NCBI GenBank assembly: GCA_905209075.1
Contig: CAJLRL010000003.1
Span: 62,001 to 126,000 of the forward strand
Source: an uncultured Lachnospiraceae bacterium
Lineage (GTDB): Bacteria; Bacillota; Clostridia; Lachnospirales; Lachnospiraceae
Direction: 5' to 3'
DNA length: 64,000 nucleotides
Made by a program: the position numbers and the translations under genes. How positions within the stretch are numbered: the first letter of the stretch is position 1; every line of letters starts with the position of its first letter. This document shows, piece after piece, positions 34,851-43,081 of this stretch. A model generated the notes under the pieces. It saw nothing but the letters and a program-made list of their open reading frames with translations, did no database searches and was not told the DNA's origin.

Positions 34851-35960
34851 ATGACAAAAATTGACATTATATCTGGATTCCTTGGAGCTGGAAAGACAAC
34901 ATTTATTAAAAAGATGATAGATGAAGCTTTTAAGGGAGAAAAAATAGTTCTTATAGAGAATGAGTTCGGCGAAGTCGGAATCGATGGCGGATTTTTAAAG
35001 GATGCCGGAATACAGATCACAGAGATGAATTCAGGATGTATCTGCTGTTCATTGGTAGGAGATTTCGGAAAGAACTTAAATGAAGTTATTACAAAATACA
35101 AACCGGATCGTATACTTATCGAACCATCTGGTGTTGGCAAATTATCAGATGTAATGAAATCAGTAATAGATATTGAAAAAGAGCAGGATGTTAAGCTTAA
35201 CGCACTTGTTACTGTTGTAAATGCGTTAAAGGCAAGCAAACAGATGAAAGCTTTTGGCGAATTCTTTAATAATCAGATAGAGTATGCTACTACAGTGATT
35301 TTAAGCAGAAGCCAGAATGCAACACCCCAGCAGCTTGAATTCTGTGTTAAGCAGATTCAGAAATTGAATCCTAAGGCTGCTGTCATTACAACAGACTGGG
35401 ATGCAATTTCAGGTGAGCAGATCCTTAAAACAATGGAAGGAAAGGATAATCTTGAAATGAAAGTCCTTGCCGAGGCAAGACATGCAAAAGATGAGGCTGA
35501 GCATGAACATCACCATCATCACGATCATGACGAGCATGAGCATGAAGGACACGACCACCATCACGACCATGATGAGCATGAAGAACACGACCACCATCAT
35601 GATCACGACGACCATGGACATCATCATGAGCATGGTGCAGACTGCACATGTGGATGCCACGATCATGACCATGAGGGACACCATCATGCAGATGATGTAT
35701 TTACGAGCTGGGGAAAGGAAACACCTCATAAATTTGACAGGGATGAGCTTGAAAAAATCTTAAAGAAATTTGTAGAAGATGATAACATCTTAAGAGCAAA
35801 AGGAATGGTTGAAGGAACTGATGGAAAGTGGATATACTTTGACATGGTTCCGGGAGAGTATGAGCTTAGGGATGGCGAGCCTGACTATACAGGACGTCTA
35901 GTTGTTATCGGAACGGATATTCATGAGCATGAGCTTGAAGAAATATTTGGAATAGCATAA
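34851..35960 (+). CDS. CobW/P47K-family GTPase with His-rich metal-binding insert
   Basis: A 369-residue G3E GTPase of the metallochaperone kind. The P-loop GFLGAGKTT is at 9-17, the metal motif GCICC at 62-66 and the Walker B region ILIEPSG at 88-94. Residues about 211-279 are almost only His, Asp and Glu, with CTCGC at 265-269; that insert (35481-35687) should bind many Zn, Ni or Co ions. A CobW C-terminal domain follows (from about 290). SD AAAGGAG. Family members deliver metal to client enzymes or work under zinc shortage. The client is unknown. The next gene, 22 bases on, is a second GTPase. Confidence 0.9.
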   Translation: MTKIDIISGFLGAGKTTFIKKMIDEAFKGEKIVLIENEFGEVGIDGGFLKDAGIQITEMNSGCICCSLVGDFGKNLNEVITKYKPDRILIEPSGVGKLSDVMKSVIDIEKEQDVKLNALVTVVNALKASKQMKAFGEFFNNQIEYATTVILSRSQNATPQQLEFCVKQIQKLNPKAAVITTDWDAISGEQILKTMEGKDNLEMKVLAEARHAKDEAEHEHHHHHDHDEHEHEGHDHHHDHDEHEEHDHHHDHDDHGHHHEHGADCTCGCHDHDHEGHHHADDVFTSWGKETPHKFDRDELEKILKKFVEDDNILRAKGMVEGTDGKWIYFDMVPGEYELRDGEPDYTGRLVVIGTDIHEHELEEIFGIA

Positions 35961-35982
35961 GAGCTGCAGAAAGGAATATAAA

Positions 35983-36927
35983 ATGGCTGAAGAAATTCCA
36001 GTATACTTATTTACCGGATTCATGGACAGCGGTAAAACTACTTTAGTTCAGGAAACATTGTTTGAAAATGAATTTGCCAATGGTTCAAAAGGCCTTATCA
36101 TTATGTGTGAGGATGGCGAAAAAGAATATGACAAACAAAAGCTTGATTCTGTTAACTTTAAAATCGTAAGCATTGATTCTGAAGAAGAATTTACAGAAGA
36201 AAAGCTTAACGAACTTAATATGCAGTATTTGCCGGAGCAGGTATTTATCGAATACAACGGAACGTGGGGTATTGATAAAATACTAGAAGCTGATCTGCCA
36301 AAAGGCTGGGTTATAGTACAGTCACTTGCAACTGTTGATTCTACAACGTTTGATCTTTATATGAATAATATGCGTGCGATGATGCAGGAACAGGTATTTC
36401 AGAGTGATGTTGTTATATTTAACCGTACAGATGATGATACAGACAGAGGACATCTGCGCCGCACAATAAAAAACATCAATCGCAAGGCACAGATAGTATA
36501 TGAAAGAAAAGACGGAACCATTGATGAAAGACCGGAAGAATTACCATTTGATATAAATCAGGATGTCATAGAACTTTCTGATGCAGATTATGCTATATGG
36601 TATATGGATGCAATGGAAAATTACAAAAAGTATGACGGGAAGATAGTAAAATTCCTTGGACTTGTATACAATCCGCCAAAACTCAGAAAAGGTGTTATGG
36701 TTCCGGGACGTTTTGCGATGACATGCTGTATTGAGGATGTCCAGTTTATTGGTTTTAAATGCAAATACGAAAAAGAAGACACAATACCACATAAATCGTG
36801 GATCAACATAACGGCTAAGATCAGAGTTGAATTTGCAAAGGAATATAAAGGCAAAGGACCGGTTCTTTATCCGATTGAAATTGAACCGGCAGAAAAGCCA
36901 GCTGATGAATTGGTATACTTTTCATAA
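35983..36927 (+). CDS. CobW-like GTPase fused to a YcgQ-like (DUF1980) domain
   Basis: A 314-residue protein with a G3E-like P-loop GFMDSGKTT (12-20) and strand-lid pattern through about residue 200. The usual GCICC metal motif is replaced by IMCEDGEKEY. Residues about 206-314 (36598 onward) resemble the C-terminal OB-like domain of YcgQ/DUF1980: KIVKFLGLVYNPP, GRFAMTCCIEDVQFIGF with a Cys pair at 248-249, then WINITAKI. YcgQ partners a permease; here the domain sits on a GTPase. It is co-transcribed with the His-rich GTPase. The fusion call is from remembered motifs. Confidence 0.65.
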   Translation: MAEEIPVYLFTGFMDSGKTTLVQETLFENEFANGSKGLIIMCEDGEKEYDKQKLDSVNFKIVSIDSEEEFTEEKLNELNMQYLPEQVFIEYNGTWGIDKILEADLPKGWVIVQSLATVDSTTFDLYMNNMRAMMQEQVFQSDVVIFNRTDDDTDRGHLRRTIKNINRKAQIVYERKDGTIDERPEELPFDINQDVIELSDADYAIWYMDAMENYKKYDGKIVKFLGLVYNPPKLRKGVMVPGRFAMTCCIEDVQFIGFKCKYEKEDTIPHKSWINITAKIRVEFAKEYKGKGPVLYPIEIEPAEKPADELVYFS

Positions 36928-36988
36928 ATTATTGTTATATAATTAACACAGAAATATATTGTAAAATTATAATAATTAAAGTAAAATT

Positions 36989-37016
36989 AAGGGTGTACGT
37001 TTTGTACACCCTTTTG
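36989..37016 (+). terminator. Terminator after the GTPase pair
   Basis: AAGGGTGTAC (36989-36998) and GTACACCCTT (37004-37013) pair perfectly around loop GTTTT, and the T-run continues to 37015. Confidence 0.85.
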
Positions 37017-37080
37017 AATCTGGATAAGACAGATTTAATAAGGTCACAAAAAGAGGATTAGATAAACTAGGAGGAAAGCT

Positions 37081-37971
37081 ATGTATCCAATAGTTCGCAG
37101 GGAAAAACTGGCAGATAACATTATTTTAATGGATATCAAGGCACCAAGAGTTGCAGCAGAGTGTCTGCCTGGTCAGTTTATTATTGCTAAAACAGATGAA
37201 GTGGGAGAGAGGATTCCGCTTACAATATGTGATTATGACAGAGAAAATGAAACTGTAACAATTGTTGTACAGACGATCGGTGCAGGAACAGAGCGTATGA
37301 TGGCTCTTAAAGAGGGAGATTCATTAGAAGATTTTGTTGGACCACTTGGCCGTCCATCAGAATTATGTATGGAAGAAAATCTCGATGAAACAAAGAAAAA
37401 GAAAATCGTATTTATCGCAGGTGGTCTTGGAACTGCACCTGTATATCCACAGGTTAAATGGTTAAAGGAGCATGGGGTAGATGCAGATGTCATCATGGGA
37501 TTTAGAAATAAAGATATTTTATTCTATGAAGAGGAAATGAAAGCTGTTGCAAAAAATCTTTATGTATGTACAGATGACGGCTCATATGCGTTCCACGGAA
37601 ATGGAAGCCAGCAGCTTCAGGCACTTGTAGATGCCGGAAATACATATGACTGCTGTGTTGCGATCGGACCTATGATCATGATGAAATTTACATGTATTCT
37701 CACAGAAAAGCTTGGTATACCAACAGTAGTTTCTATGAACCCTATAATGGTAGACGGAACAGGTATGTGTGGTGCATGCCGTCTTGTGGTTGGCGGAGAG
37801 GTTAAATTCGCCTGCGTTGACGGACCGGAGTTTGACGGACATCTCGTTGACTTTGATCAGGCAATGAAGAGACAGCAGCAATATAAAACAGAGGAAGGCA
37901 GAGCAAAACTGGCTTACGAAGAAGGCGCAACACATCATGGTGGCTGCGGAAACTGCGGAGGTGACAAATAA
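37081..37971 (+). CDS. nfnA: NfnA-type FAD/[2Fe-2S] reductase subunit
   Basis: A 296-residue ferredoxin-NADP reductase-like subunit. FAD region PLTICDYD and VVQTIGAGTERM, NAD region IAGGLGTAPVYPQVK, and a Cys-rich [2Fe-2S] site in DGTGMCGACRLVVGGEVKFAC. In NfnAB this subunit meets NADH, and the complex couples NADH and reduced ferredoxin to NADP+ reduction by electron bifurcation. Stand-alone relatives are called SudB or glutamate synthase-like. The stop overlaps the start of the partner gene by one base, which supports a complex. SD AGGAGG. Confidence 0.85.
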   Translation: MYPIVRREKLADNIILMDIKAPRVAAECLPGQFIIAKTDEVGERIPLTICDYDRENETVTIVVQTIGAGTERMMALKEGDSLEDFVGPLGRPSELCMEENLDETKKKKIVFIAGGLGTAPVYPQVKWLKEHGVDADVIMGFRNKDILFYEEEMKAVAKNLYVCTDDGSYAFHGNGSQQLQALVDAGNTYDCCVAIGPMIMMKFTCILTEKLGIPTVVSMNPIMVDGTGMCGACRLVVGGEVKFACVDGPEFDGHLVDFDQAMKRQQQYKTEEGRAKLAYEEGATHHGGCGNCGGDK

Positions 37972-39368
37972 TGGACGTTGATGTTTTAAAGAGAGTACCT
38001 GTAAGAGAACAGGAACCTAAGGTACGTGCTACAAACTTTGAGGAAGTTTGTTATGGATATGATAAAGAAGAAGCAATGGCAGAGGCATCAAGATGTTTAA
38101 ACTGTAAAAACGCACAGTGTGTAAAGGGATGCCCTGTTTCAATAAATATTCCTGCATTTGTCGAGCAGGTAAAAAATGGTGATTTTACAAAGGCTTATGA
38201 GGTTATCTCAGAGTCATCTGCACTTCCGGCAGTTTGCGGACGTGTATGTCCACAGGAGAGCCAGTGTGAGGGTAAATGCATCAGAGGATTTAAGGGCGAT
38301 CCGGTTTCAATTGGAAAGCTTGAGAGATTTGTTGCAGATACAGCAAGAGAAAATGGAATAAAACCAAAGACAGCAGAGAAAAAGAATGGAATCAAGGTTG
38401 CTGTAATAGGATCTGGTCCTGCCGGTCTTACTTGTGCAGGTGATCTTGCGAAGCTTGGATATGATGTGACAATATTTGAGGCACTTCATGCCGCAGGCGG
38501 AGTTTTAAGCTATGGAATTCCTGAGTTCCGTCTTCCAAAAGATAAAGTAGTAGCAGCAGAGGTTGAAAACGTTAAATCACTTGGTGTAAAGATTGAGACA
38601 AATGTTGTTATCGGAAAATCTGTAAAGATTGATGAACTTATGGAAAAAGAAGGCTATGAGGCGGTATTTATCGGATCTGGTGCAGGTCTTCCTAGATTTA
38701 TGGGGATTCCTGGTGAGCAGGCAAACGGAGTATTCTCTGCGAATGAATTCCTTACCAGAAATAACCTCATGAAAGCATATAAGGACGGATATGAGACACC
38801 TATCTCAAAAGGCAAAAAAGTTGTTGTAGTCGGTGGTGGAAACGTTGCTATGGATGCTGCAAGAACAGCACTGCGTCTTGGAGCAGAGACTCATATTGTA
38901 TACAGACGTGGTGAGGAAGAACTTCCGGCCCGTAAAGAAGAAGTACATCATGCAAAAGAAGAAGGAATAATATTTGATCTTCTTCAGAATCCTACAGAAA
39001 TCATAGTAGATGAAAATGGCTGGGTAAAAGGCATAAAAATCATAAAGATGGAACTTGGTGAGCCGGATGAGTCCGGACGTAGAAGACCTGTTGAAATCGA
39101 AGGCTCAGAATATGAGATGGAATGCGATACTGTTATAATGTCACTTGGAACATCTCCAAATCCTCTTATTTCATCAACAACTATCGGTCTTGACATAAAT
39201 AAAAGAAAATGTATAGTTGCGACAGAAGATACAGGTGCGACATCAAAAGAGGGTGTTTATGCCGGTGGAGATGCCGTTACAGGAGCGGCAACAGTTATCC
39301 TTGCAATGGGAGCAGGAAAAGCTGCTGCAAAGGGTATCCATGAATTTTTATCTGAAAAACACGCATAA
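37971..39368 (+). CDS. nfnB: NfnB-type NADPH/Fe-S subunit (GltD-like)
   Basis: A 465-residue flavoprotein of the small glutamate synthase subunit family. The N-terminus holds two [4Fe-4S] cluster motifs (RCLNCKNAQCVKGCP and CGRVCPQESQCEGKC). FAD loop VAVIGSGPAGLTCAGDLAKLG; NADPH loop VVVGGGNVAMDAARTALRLG. The end GGDAVTGAATVILAMGAGK is typical. No large glutamate synthase subunit lies nearby, so NADPH-forming transhydrogenase (with NfnA) is more likely than glutamate synthesis. It follows NfnA with a one-base overlap. Confidence 0.88.
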   Translation: MDVDVLKRVPVREQEPKVRATNFEEVCYGYDKEEAMAEASRCLNCKNAQCVKGCPVSINIPAFVEQVKNGDFTKAYEVISESSALPAVCGRVCPQESQCEGKCIRGFKGDPVSIGKLERFVADTARENGIKPKTAEKKNGIKVAVIGSGPAGLTCAGDLAKLGYDVTIFEALHAAGGVLSYGIPEFRLPKDKVVAAEVENVKSLGVKIETNVVIGKSVKIDELMEKEGYEAVFIGSGAGLPRFMGIPGEQANGVFSANEFLTRNNLMKAYKDGYETPISKGKKVVVVGGGNVAMDAARTALRLGAETHIVYRRGEEELPARKEEVHHAKEEGIIFDLLQNPTEIIVDENGWVKGIKIIKMELGEPDESGRRRPVEIEGSEYEMECDTVIMSLGTSPNPLISSTTIGLDINKRKCIVATEDTGATSKEGVYAGGDAVTGAATVILAMGAGKAAAKGIHEFLSEKHA

Positions 39369-39478
39369 TAAAATATTATAGTTATTTCTATAAAATATAT
39401 CTGCCCATCGGAATTTTCCGGTGGGCAAAAAGCAATTATAGGCAGATGAGACAAAATCATGGAATGTGTAGGTGGATT

Positions 39479-41818
39479 ATGGACTATTCAAAAGGATTAT
39501 CAAAAGAAGATGTCAGATTAAAATTTGAAAATGGAGAAAACAACTATAAAGTTCAATCTTCGACACAGACAGTCGGTGAAATTATCAAATCAAATGTATT
39601 TACATACTTTAACCTTGTATTTTTAGTGCTTGCAATTCTTTTGGCAATTGCTTCAGCATGGAGAGATATGCTGTTTCTGCCTATCATTATTGCGAATACA
39701 CTTATAGGAATAGTTCAGGAAGTCCATTCCAAAAAAGTACTTGATAATTTGTCTATATTAAACTCACCGAAAACAAAGACTTTAAGGGACGGACAGATCG
39801 TTGAGCTTTCATCGGAAGAACTTGTTTTGGATGATATTGTTATATTTGAGGCCGGATGTCAGATACCTGCTGATGCGGTTGTTGTAGAGGGTGAGATATC
39901 TGTAAACGAATCTCTTATAACAGGAGAGGCGGATGAGATAGTAAAAAATCCGGGAAAAGAACTTTTGTCGGGAAGCTTTGTTATTTCAGGACAGGCGAAA
40001 GCCAGACTCTGCCGTGTGGGACGTGATTCATATGTTTCAAAGCTTACTATAGCTGCAACGCAGACAAATAAAGAAGAACAGTCCGAAATGATACGCTCCC
40101 TGGATAATTTGATAAAAATAGTCGGTATAATCATTATACCAATAGGTATTGCTTTGTTTGTGCAGGCATTTTTCTTTAATGGTGGCACATTCAGAGAAAG
40201 TATAACAAGCATGGTGGCTGCTGTTATAGGAATGATACCGGAGGGCCTGTATCTTCTTGCGAGTGTGGCTATGGCTGTAAGCACGGTGAGGCTGTCAAAA
40301 AATAAAGTGCTTGTCCATGATATGAAATGTATAGAGACGCTTGCAAGGGTGAATGTGCTTTGTGTGGATAAGACAGGTACGATAACCGAACCGGGAATGT
40401 GTGTATATAAATTTGAGCCAGTGGATGAATCGAAAAAAACTGAAGTTTTCGGGCTTATATCAGACATGGCGGCTGCAAGCAGTAAGGATAATGCTACAAT
40501 GGAAGCACTTCAGGAATATTTTAATGCCGGAAGCGGGCACATTGCTGATAAAGTGTATCCGTTTTCTTCACAGACGAAATATTCAGGTGTTACATTCGAG
40601 AATGAAACATATGTCATAGGGGCACCGGAATTTGTATTAAGAGACAGATATGGTGAATACAAAGACAGGATTGAAAAATATAGCGAAAAAGGCTATCGTG
40701 TACTTGTTTTTGCAAAGTATATGGGCATCCCTGATCAGAAACCACTTACAGAAGATGTGGAAGTCTTAGGATTTACAGCCCTGTCAAATCCGATCAGAAA
40801 AGGTGCAGTTGATACATTCAGATATTTTGATGAGTGTGGTGTTGAGATAAAAGTAATATCAGGGGATAATCCTGTTACTGTGTCAGCAATAGCAAAAGAG
40901 GCAGGAATAGCAAATCCGGATAAGTATATTGACGCATCAGATCTGAAGGAAGAACAGGATTATTATAATGCCGTAGAAAATTATACGGTTTTCGGAAGGG
41001 TTACACCTCCGCAGAAACGTTTCCTGATCAAGGCAATTAAGGAACATGGAAAGACGGTTGCCATGACAGGAGATGGAGTAAATGATGTACTTGCACTAAA
41101 GGATGCTGATTGCAGTGTTGCGATGGCATCAGGAAGCGATGCAGCATCAAATGCATCACAGCTGGTGCTTCTCGATTCTGATTTTTCGAGAATGCCTAAC
41201 GTAGTGATGGAGGGAAGAAGAGTTGTAAACAATATCCAAAGGACAGCCTCTCTTTTCCTTGTGAAAAATATATTTTCAATGCTTCTGGCAGTATTTTCGG
41301 TTATCCTTATGCTTGATTATCCGCTTGAGCCATCGCAGGTATCGCTCATAAGTATGTTTACTATAGGAATACCATCGTTTGTGCTTGCATTAGAGCCGAA
41401 TAAATCACTGATAAGCGGTCATTTCCTTATAAATGTCATTGTAAAGGCATTTCCAGCTGGTCTTACGGATTTTCTTGCAGTAAGCGGGCTTGTGATATTT
41501 TGCCGTGAATTTGGGGTAGATTCAGACTGCCTGTCAACTTCGTGTACGATTCTAGTTGCGATCGTTGGATTTATGATACTGTACAGGATAGCACGGCCAC
41601 TAAAAAGAGCCTATATTTTTATGATGATAGCGCTTGTATGCGGCTGGTTGTACTGTATGCTGTTTATAAGCCACTTATTTGCCATAACAAGTATTTCAAG
41701 GCAGTGTGCAATGCTTATGGTAGTGTTTGCTATTGCAACGGAGCCGGTTCTTAGATATTTAAGTATAATTGTAGAATGGATTTATAAAAAGATGAAAAAA
41801 AATGTCCACGCATCATAG
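39479..41818 (+). CDS. P-type cation ATPase (CtpE-like)
   Basis: A 779-residue pump from ATG 39479; ATGs at 39446 and 39464 are also in frame, and no SD is decisive (AGGTGG at 39470-39475 is close to 39479). The phosphorylation motif is CVDKTGTITE, the dephosphorylation loop LITGEADEI and the hinge MTGDGVNDVLALKDADC; all are intact. About ten TM helices and no N-terminal metal-binding domain. The TGEAD variant and layout recall the CtpE/CaxP group, which moves Ca2+; that is inference. The last codons form part of the terminator. Confidence 0.85.
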   Translation: MDYSKGLSKEDVRLKFENGENNYKVQSSTQTVGEIIKSNVFTYFNLVFLVLAILLAIASAWRDMLFLPIIIANTLIGIVQEVHSKKVLDNLSILNSPKTKTLRDGQIVELSSEELVLDDIVIFEAGCQIPADAVVVEGEISVNESLITGEADEIVKNPGKELLSGSFVISGQAKARLCRVGRDSYVSKLTIAATQTNKEEQSEMIRSLDNLIKIVGIIIIPIGIALFVQAFFFNGGTFRESITSMVAAVIGMIPEGLYLLASVAMAVSTVRLSKNKVLVHDMKCIETLARVNVLCVDKTGTITEPGMCVYKFEPVDESKKTEVFGLISDMAAASSKDNATMEALQEYFNAGSGHIADKVYPFSSQTKYSGVTFENETYVIGAPEFVLRDRYGEYKDRIEKYSEKGYRVLVFAKYMGIPDQKPLTEDVEVLGFTALSNPIRKGAVDTFRYFDECGVEIKVISGDNPVTVSAIAKEAGIANPDKYIDASDLKEEQDYYNAVENYTVFGRVTPPQKRFLIKAIKEHGKTVAMTGDGVNDVLALKDADCSVAMASGSDAASNASQLVLLDSDFSRMPNVVMEGRRVVNNIQRTASLFLVKNIFSMLLAVFSVILMLDYPLEPSQVSLISMFTIGIPSFVLALEPNKSLISGHFLINVIVKAFPAGLTDFLAVSGLVIFCREFGVDSDCLSTSCTILVAIVGFMILYRIARPLKRAYIFMMIALVCGWLYCMLFISHLFAITSISRQCAMLMVVFAIATEPVLRYLSIIVEWIYKKMKKNVHAS

Positions 41819-41831
41819 CGTGGGCATTTTT
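41799..41831. terminator. Two-way terminator between converging genes
   Basis: AAAATGTCCACGC (41799-41811) pairs with GCGTGGGCATTTT (41818-41830), loop ATCATA, with one G-T pair. Runs of A before and T after make it work both ways. The stop codon of the P-type ATPase gene lies at the loop. Confidence 0.85.
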
Positions 41832-41842
41832 GCGTCTCGGGG

Positions 41843-42931
41843 TTATTCAAGCAGGCAGGAAAGCAGTTTGTCGTTATCTGAAATATTCATTATGCAGATC
41901 CTTATGAAGCGTTCTCCAAATCCTTCAAATGTTGAACAATCACGAATCATCAGGTTCCTTCGAATTGCTTTATCGAAAAGATAAGAGGAGGTAACTGATT
42001 CGTCAAGTATCTTTAAAAGTAAAAAATTAGAGTGGGACGGATATACTTTATATCTGCCGCTTTGTGATAACTTATTGTTTAGCCTGTTTCTTTCTGAGAG
42101 GATCAGATTGCGTGTTTTTTCTATATATTCATTATCAGCAAACATAGTTTCGCCAGCGACAACTGCAAGGGAATTTATCATCCATGGGTTTTTATTTGTG
42201 TTAATTTCGTTTTTAATTGGATCGTTACCTGTCACTGCATATCCAAGACGAAGACCAGGTGTGGCAAAAAACTTGGATGTGCCGCGCAGGACCATCAGGT
42301 TATCAAACTCATGGCACAGACTTATTGCGGAAATTTCGTTTACATTTGTCGAAAATTCTATATATGTCTCATCAATCATGACGTAGGTATTGGTATTTTT
42401 GCAGTGGGCAAGAATGGTGCGTAACTCATCAGGAAAAATGATACCGGCTGTTGGGTTGTTTGGGTTGCATATTATAATAAGATCCGTCTCAGGAGTTATA
42501 TTCTTTAAAAGATCGTCTGTATTTATCCGGAAATCATTATTTTCTTCGAGATTAAAATAGCAGACTTTACTTCCGTTTAGTTTTAAGTCTCTTTCGTATT
42601 CTGAGTATGTCGGCTCGATAATAAGTGTCTGTTTAGGAGAAGTTACCTGTATGAAAAGGGATATAAGCTCTGTGCATCCGTTTCCAACAACTAGATCATT
42701 ATAGTCACACTGGCAGTATTTTGCGATAGCTTTCCTAAGGGAGGTGTATTCCCGGTCAGGGTATTGCGTTATGGCGTCAATCCTCTTATATAAGGCATCT
42801 TTTAGTTTGGCTGATTCGCCGAGTGGATTCACATTGGCGGCAAAATTTATTATATTTTCTTTGGAAATGCCATAAATTTTTTCGATTTTTTCAAGATCAC
42901 TTCCATGAAAATGTTCTTTATGTTCTATCAT
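41843..42931 (-). CDS. CobD/HisC-like class I/II aminotransferase
   Basis: A 362-residue PLP enzyme. I chose ATG 42931 (- strand), with AGGAAC just before it; the longer reading begins at 42979. It opens HFHGSDLEKIEKIYGI and NFAANVNPLGES, as in CobD (threonine-phosphate decarboxylase). The core has NPNNPTAG, and the PLP Lys is in RGTSKFFATPGLRLGYA. HisC has a similar core. No cobalamin or histidine genes are nearby, so the substrate stays open. The upstream region holds the TATAATYGTAACGATTA palindrome. Confidence 0.7.
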   Translation of the reverse strand: MIEHKEHFHGSDLEKIEKIYGISKENIINFAANVNPLGESAKLKDALYKRIDAITQYPDREYTSLRKAIAKYCQCDYNDLVVGNGCTELISLFIQVTSPKQTLIIEPTYSEYERDLKLNGSKVCYFNLEENNDFRINTDDLLKNITPETDLIIICNPNNPTAGIIFPDELRTILAHCKNTNTYVMIDETYIEFSTNVNEISAISLCHEFDNLMVLRGTSKFFATPGLRLGYAVTGNDPIKNEINTNKNPWMINSLAVVAGETMFADNEYIEKTRNLILSERNRLNNKLSQSGRYKVYPSHSNFLLLKILDESVTSSYLFDKAIRRNLMIRDCSTFEGFGERFIRICIMNISDNDKLLSCLLE

Positions 42932-42993
42932 TTTAATAATTCCTGTTCCTTTCCTCGTAGTCTTTGTGTGTTGCAACATAAACTTAAATCGTA

Positions 42994-43010
42994 TATAATT
43001 GTAACGATTA
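42994..43010. promoter_or_regulatory. Palindrome TATAATTGTAACGATTA, copy 2
   Basis: Sixteen of 17 bases match the site at 18562-18578. It lies between the aminotransferase gene (- strand) and the DUF5717-type gene (+ strand), just after the - strand -10 box, and covers the possible + strand -35 TTGTAA (42999-43004). A bound protein could block both promoters. Confidence 0.45.
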
Positions 43011-43011
43011 T

Positions 43012-43039
43012 ATTATATCCTTATATAAACAAAAATCAA
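43012..43039 (-). promoter_or_regulatory. Promoter of the aminotransferase gene
   Basis: Read on the - strand: TTGATT (43039-43034), 16-base spacer, TATAAT (43017-43012). A + strand TTGTAA-17-TATATA pair at 42999-43027 may serve the diverging operon. Confidence 0.6.
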
Positions 43040-43081
43040 TAAATCAGGATATTTATTATTTGATACGGAGAGGTAATTATA

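Noticed and set aside
35481..35687. Short repeats that look like a tandem array or CRISPR-like run
   Set aside because: They are codon repeats for His and Asp within one open frame, with no spacer pattern.
35409..35729. Met/Val-rich ORF on the - strand over the His-rich region
   Set aside because: It mirrors the repeated His/Asp codons of the CobW insert; low-complexity shadow.
39402..39427. Hairpin TGCCCATCGG/CCGGTGGGCA between nfnB and the P-type ATPase gene as a terminator
   Set aside because: No U-run follows on the + strand; it may be a weak stop, so I did not list it.
39859..40467. 202-codon ORF on the - strand inside the P-type ATPase gene
   Set aside because: Antisense to a clear ATPase frame with all motifs; no SD or domain.
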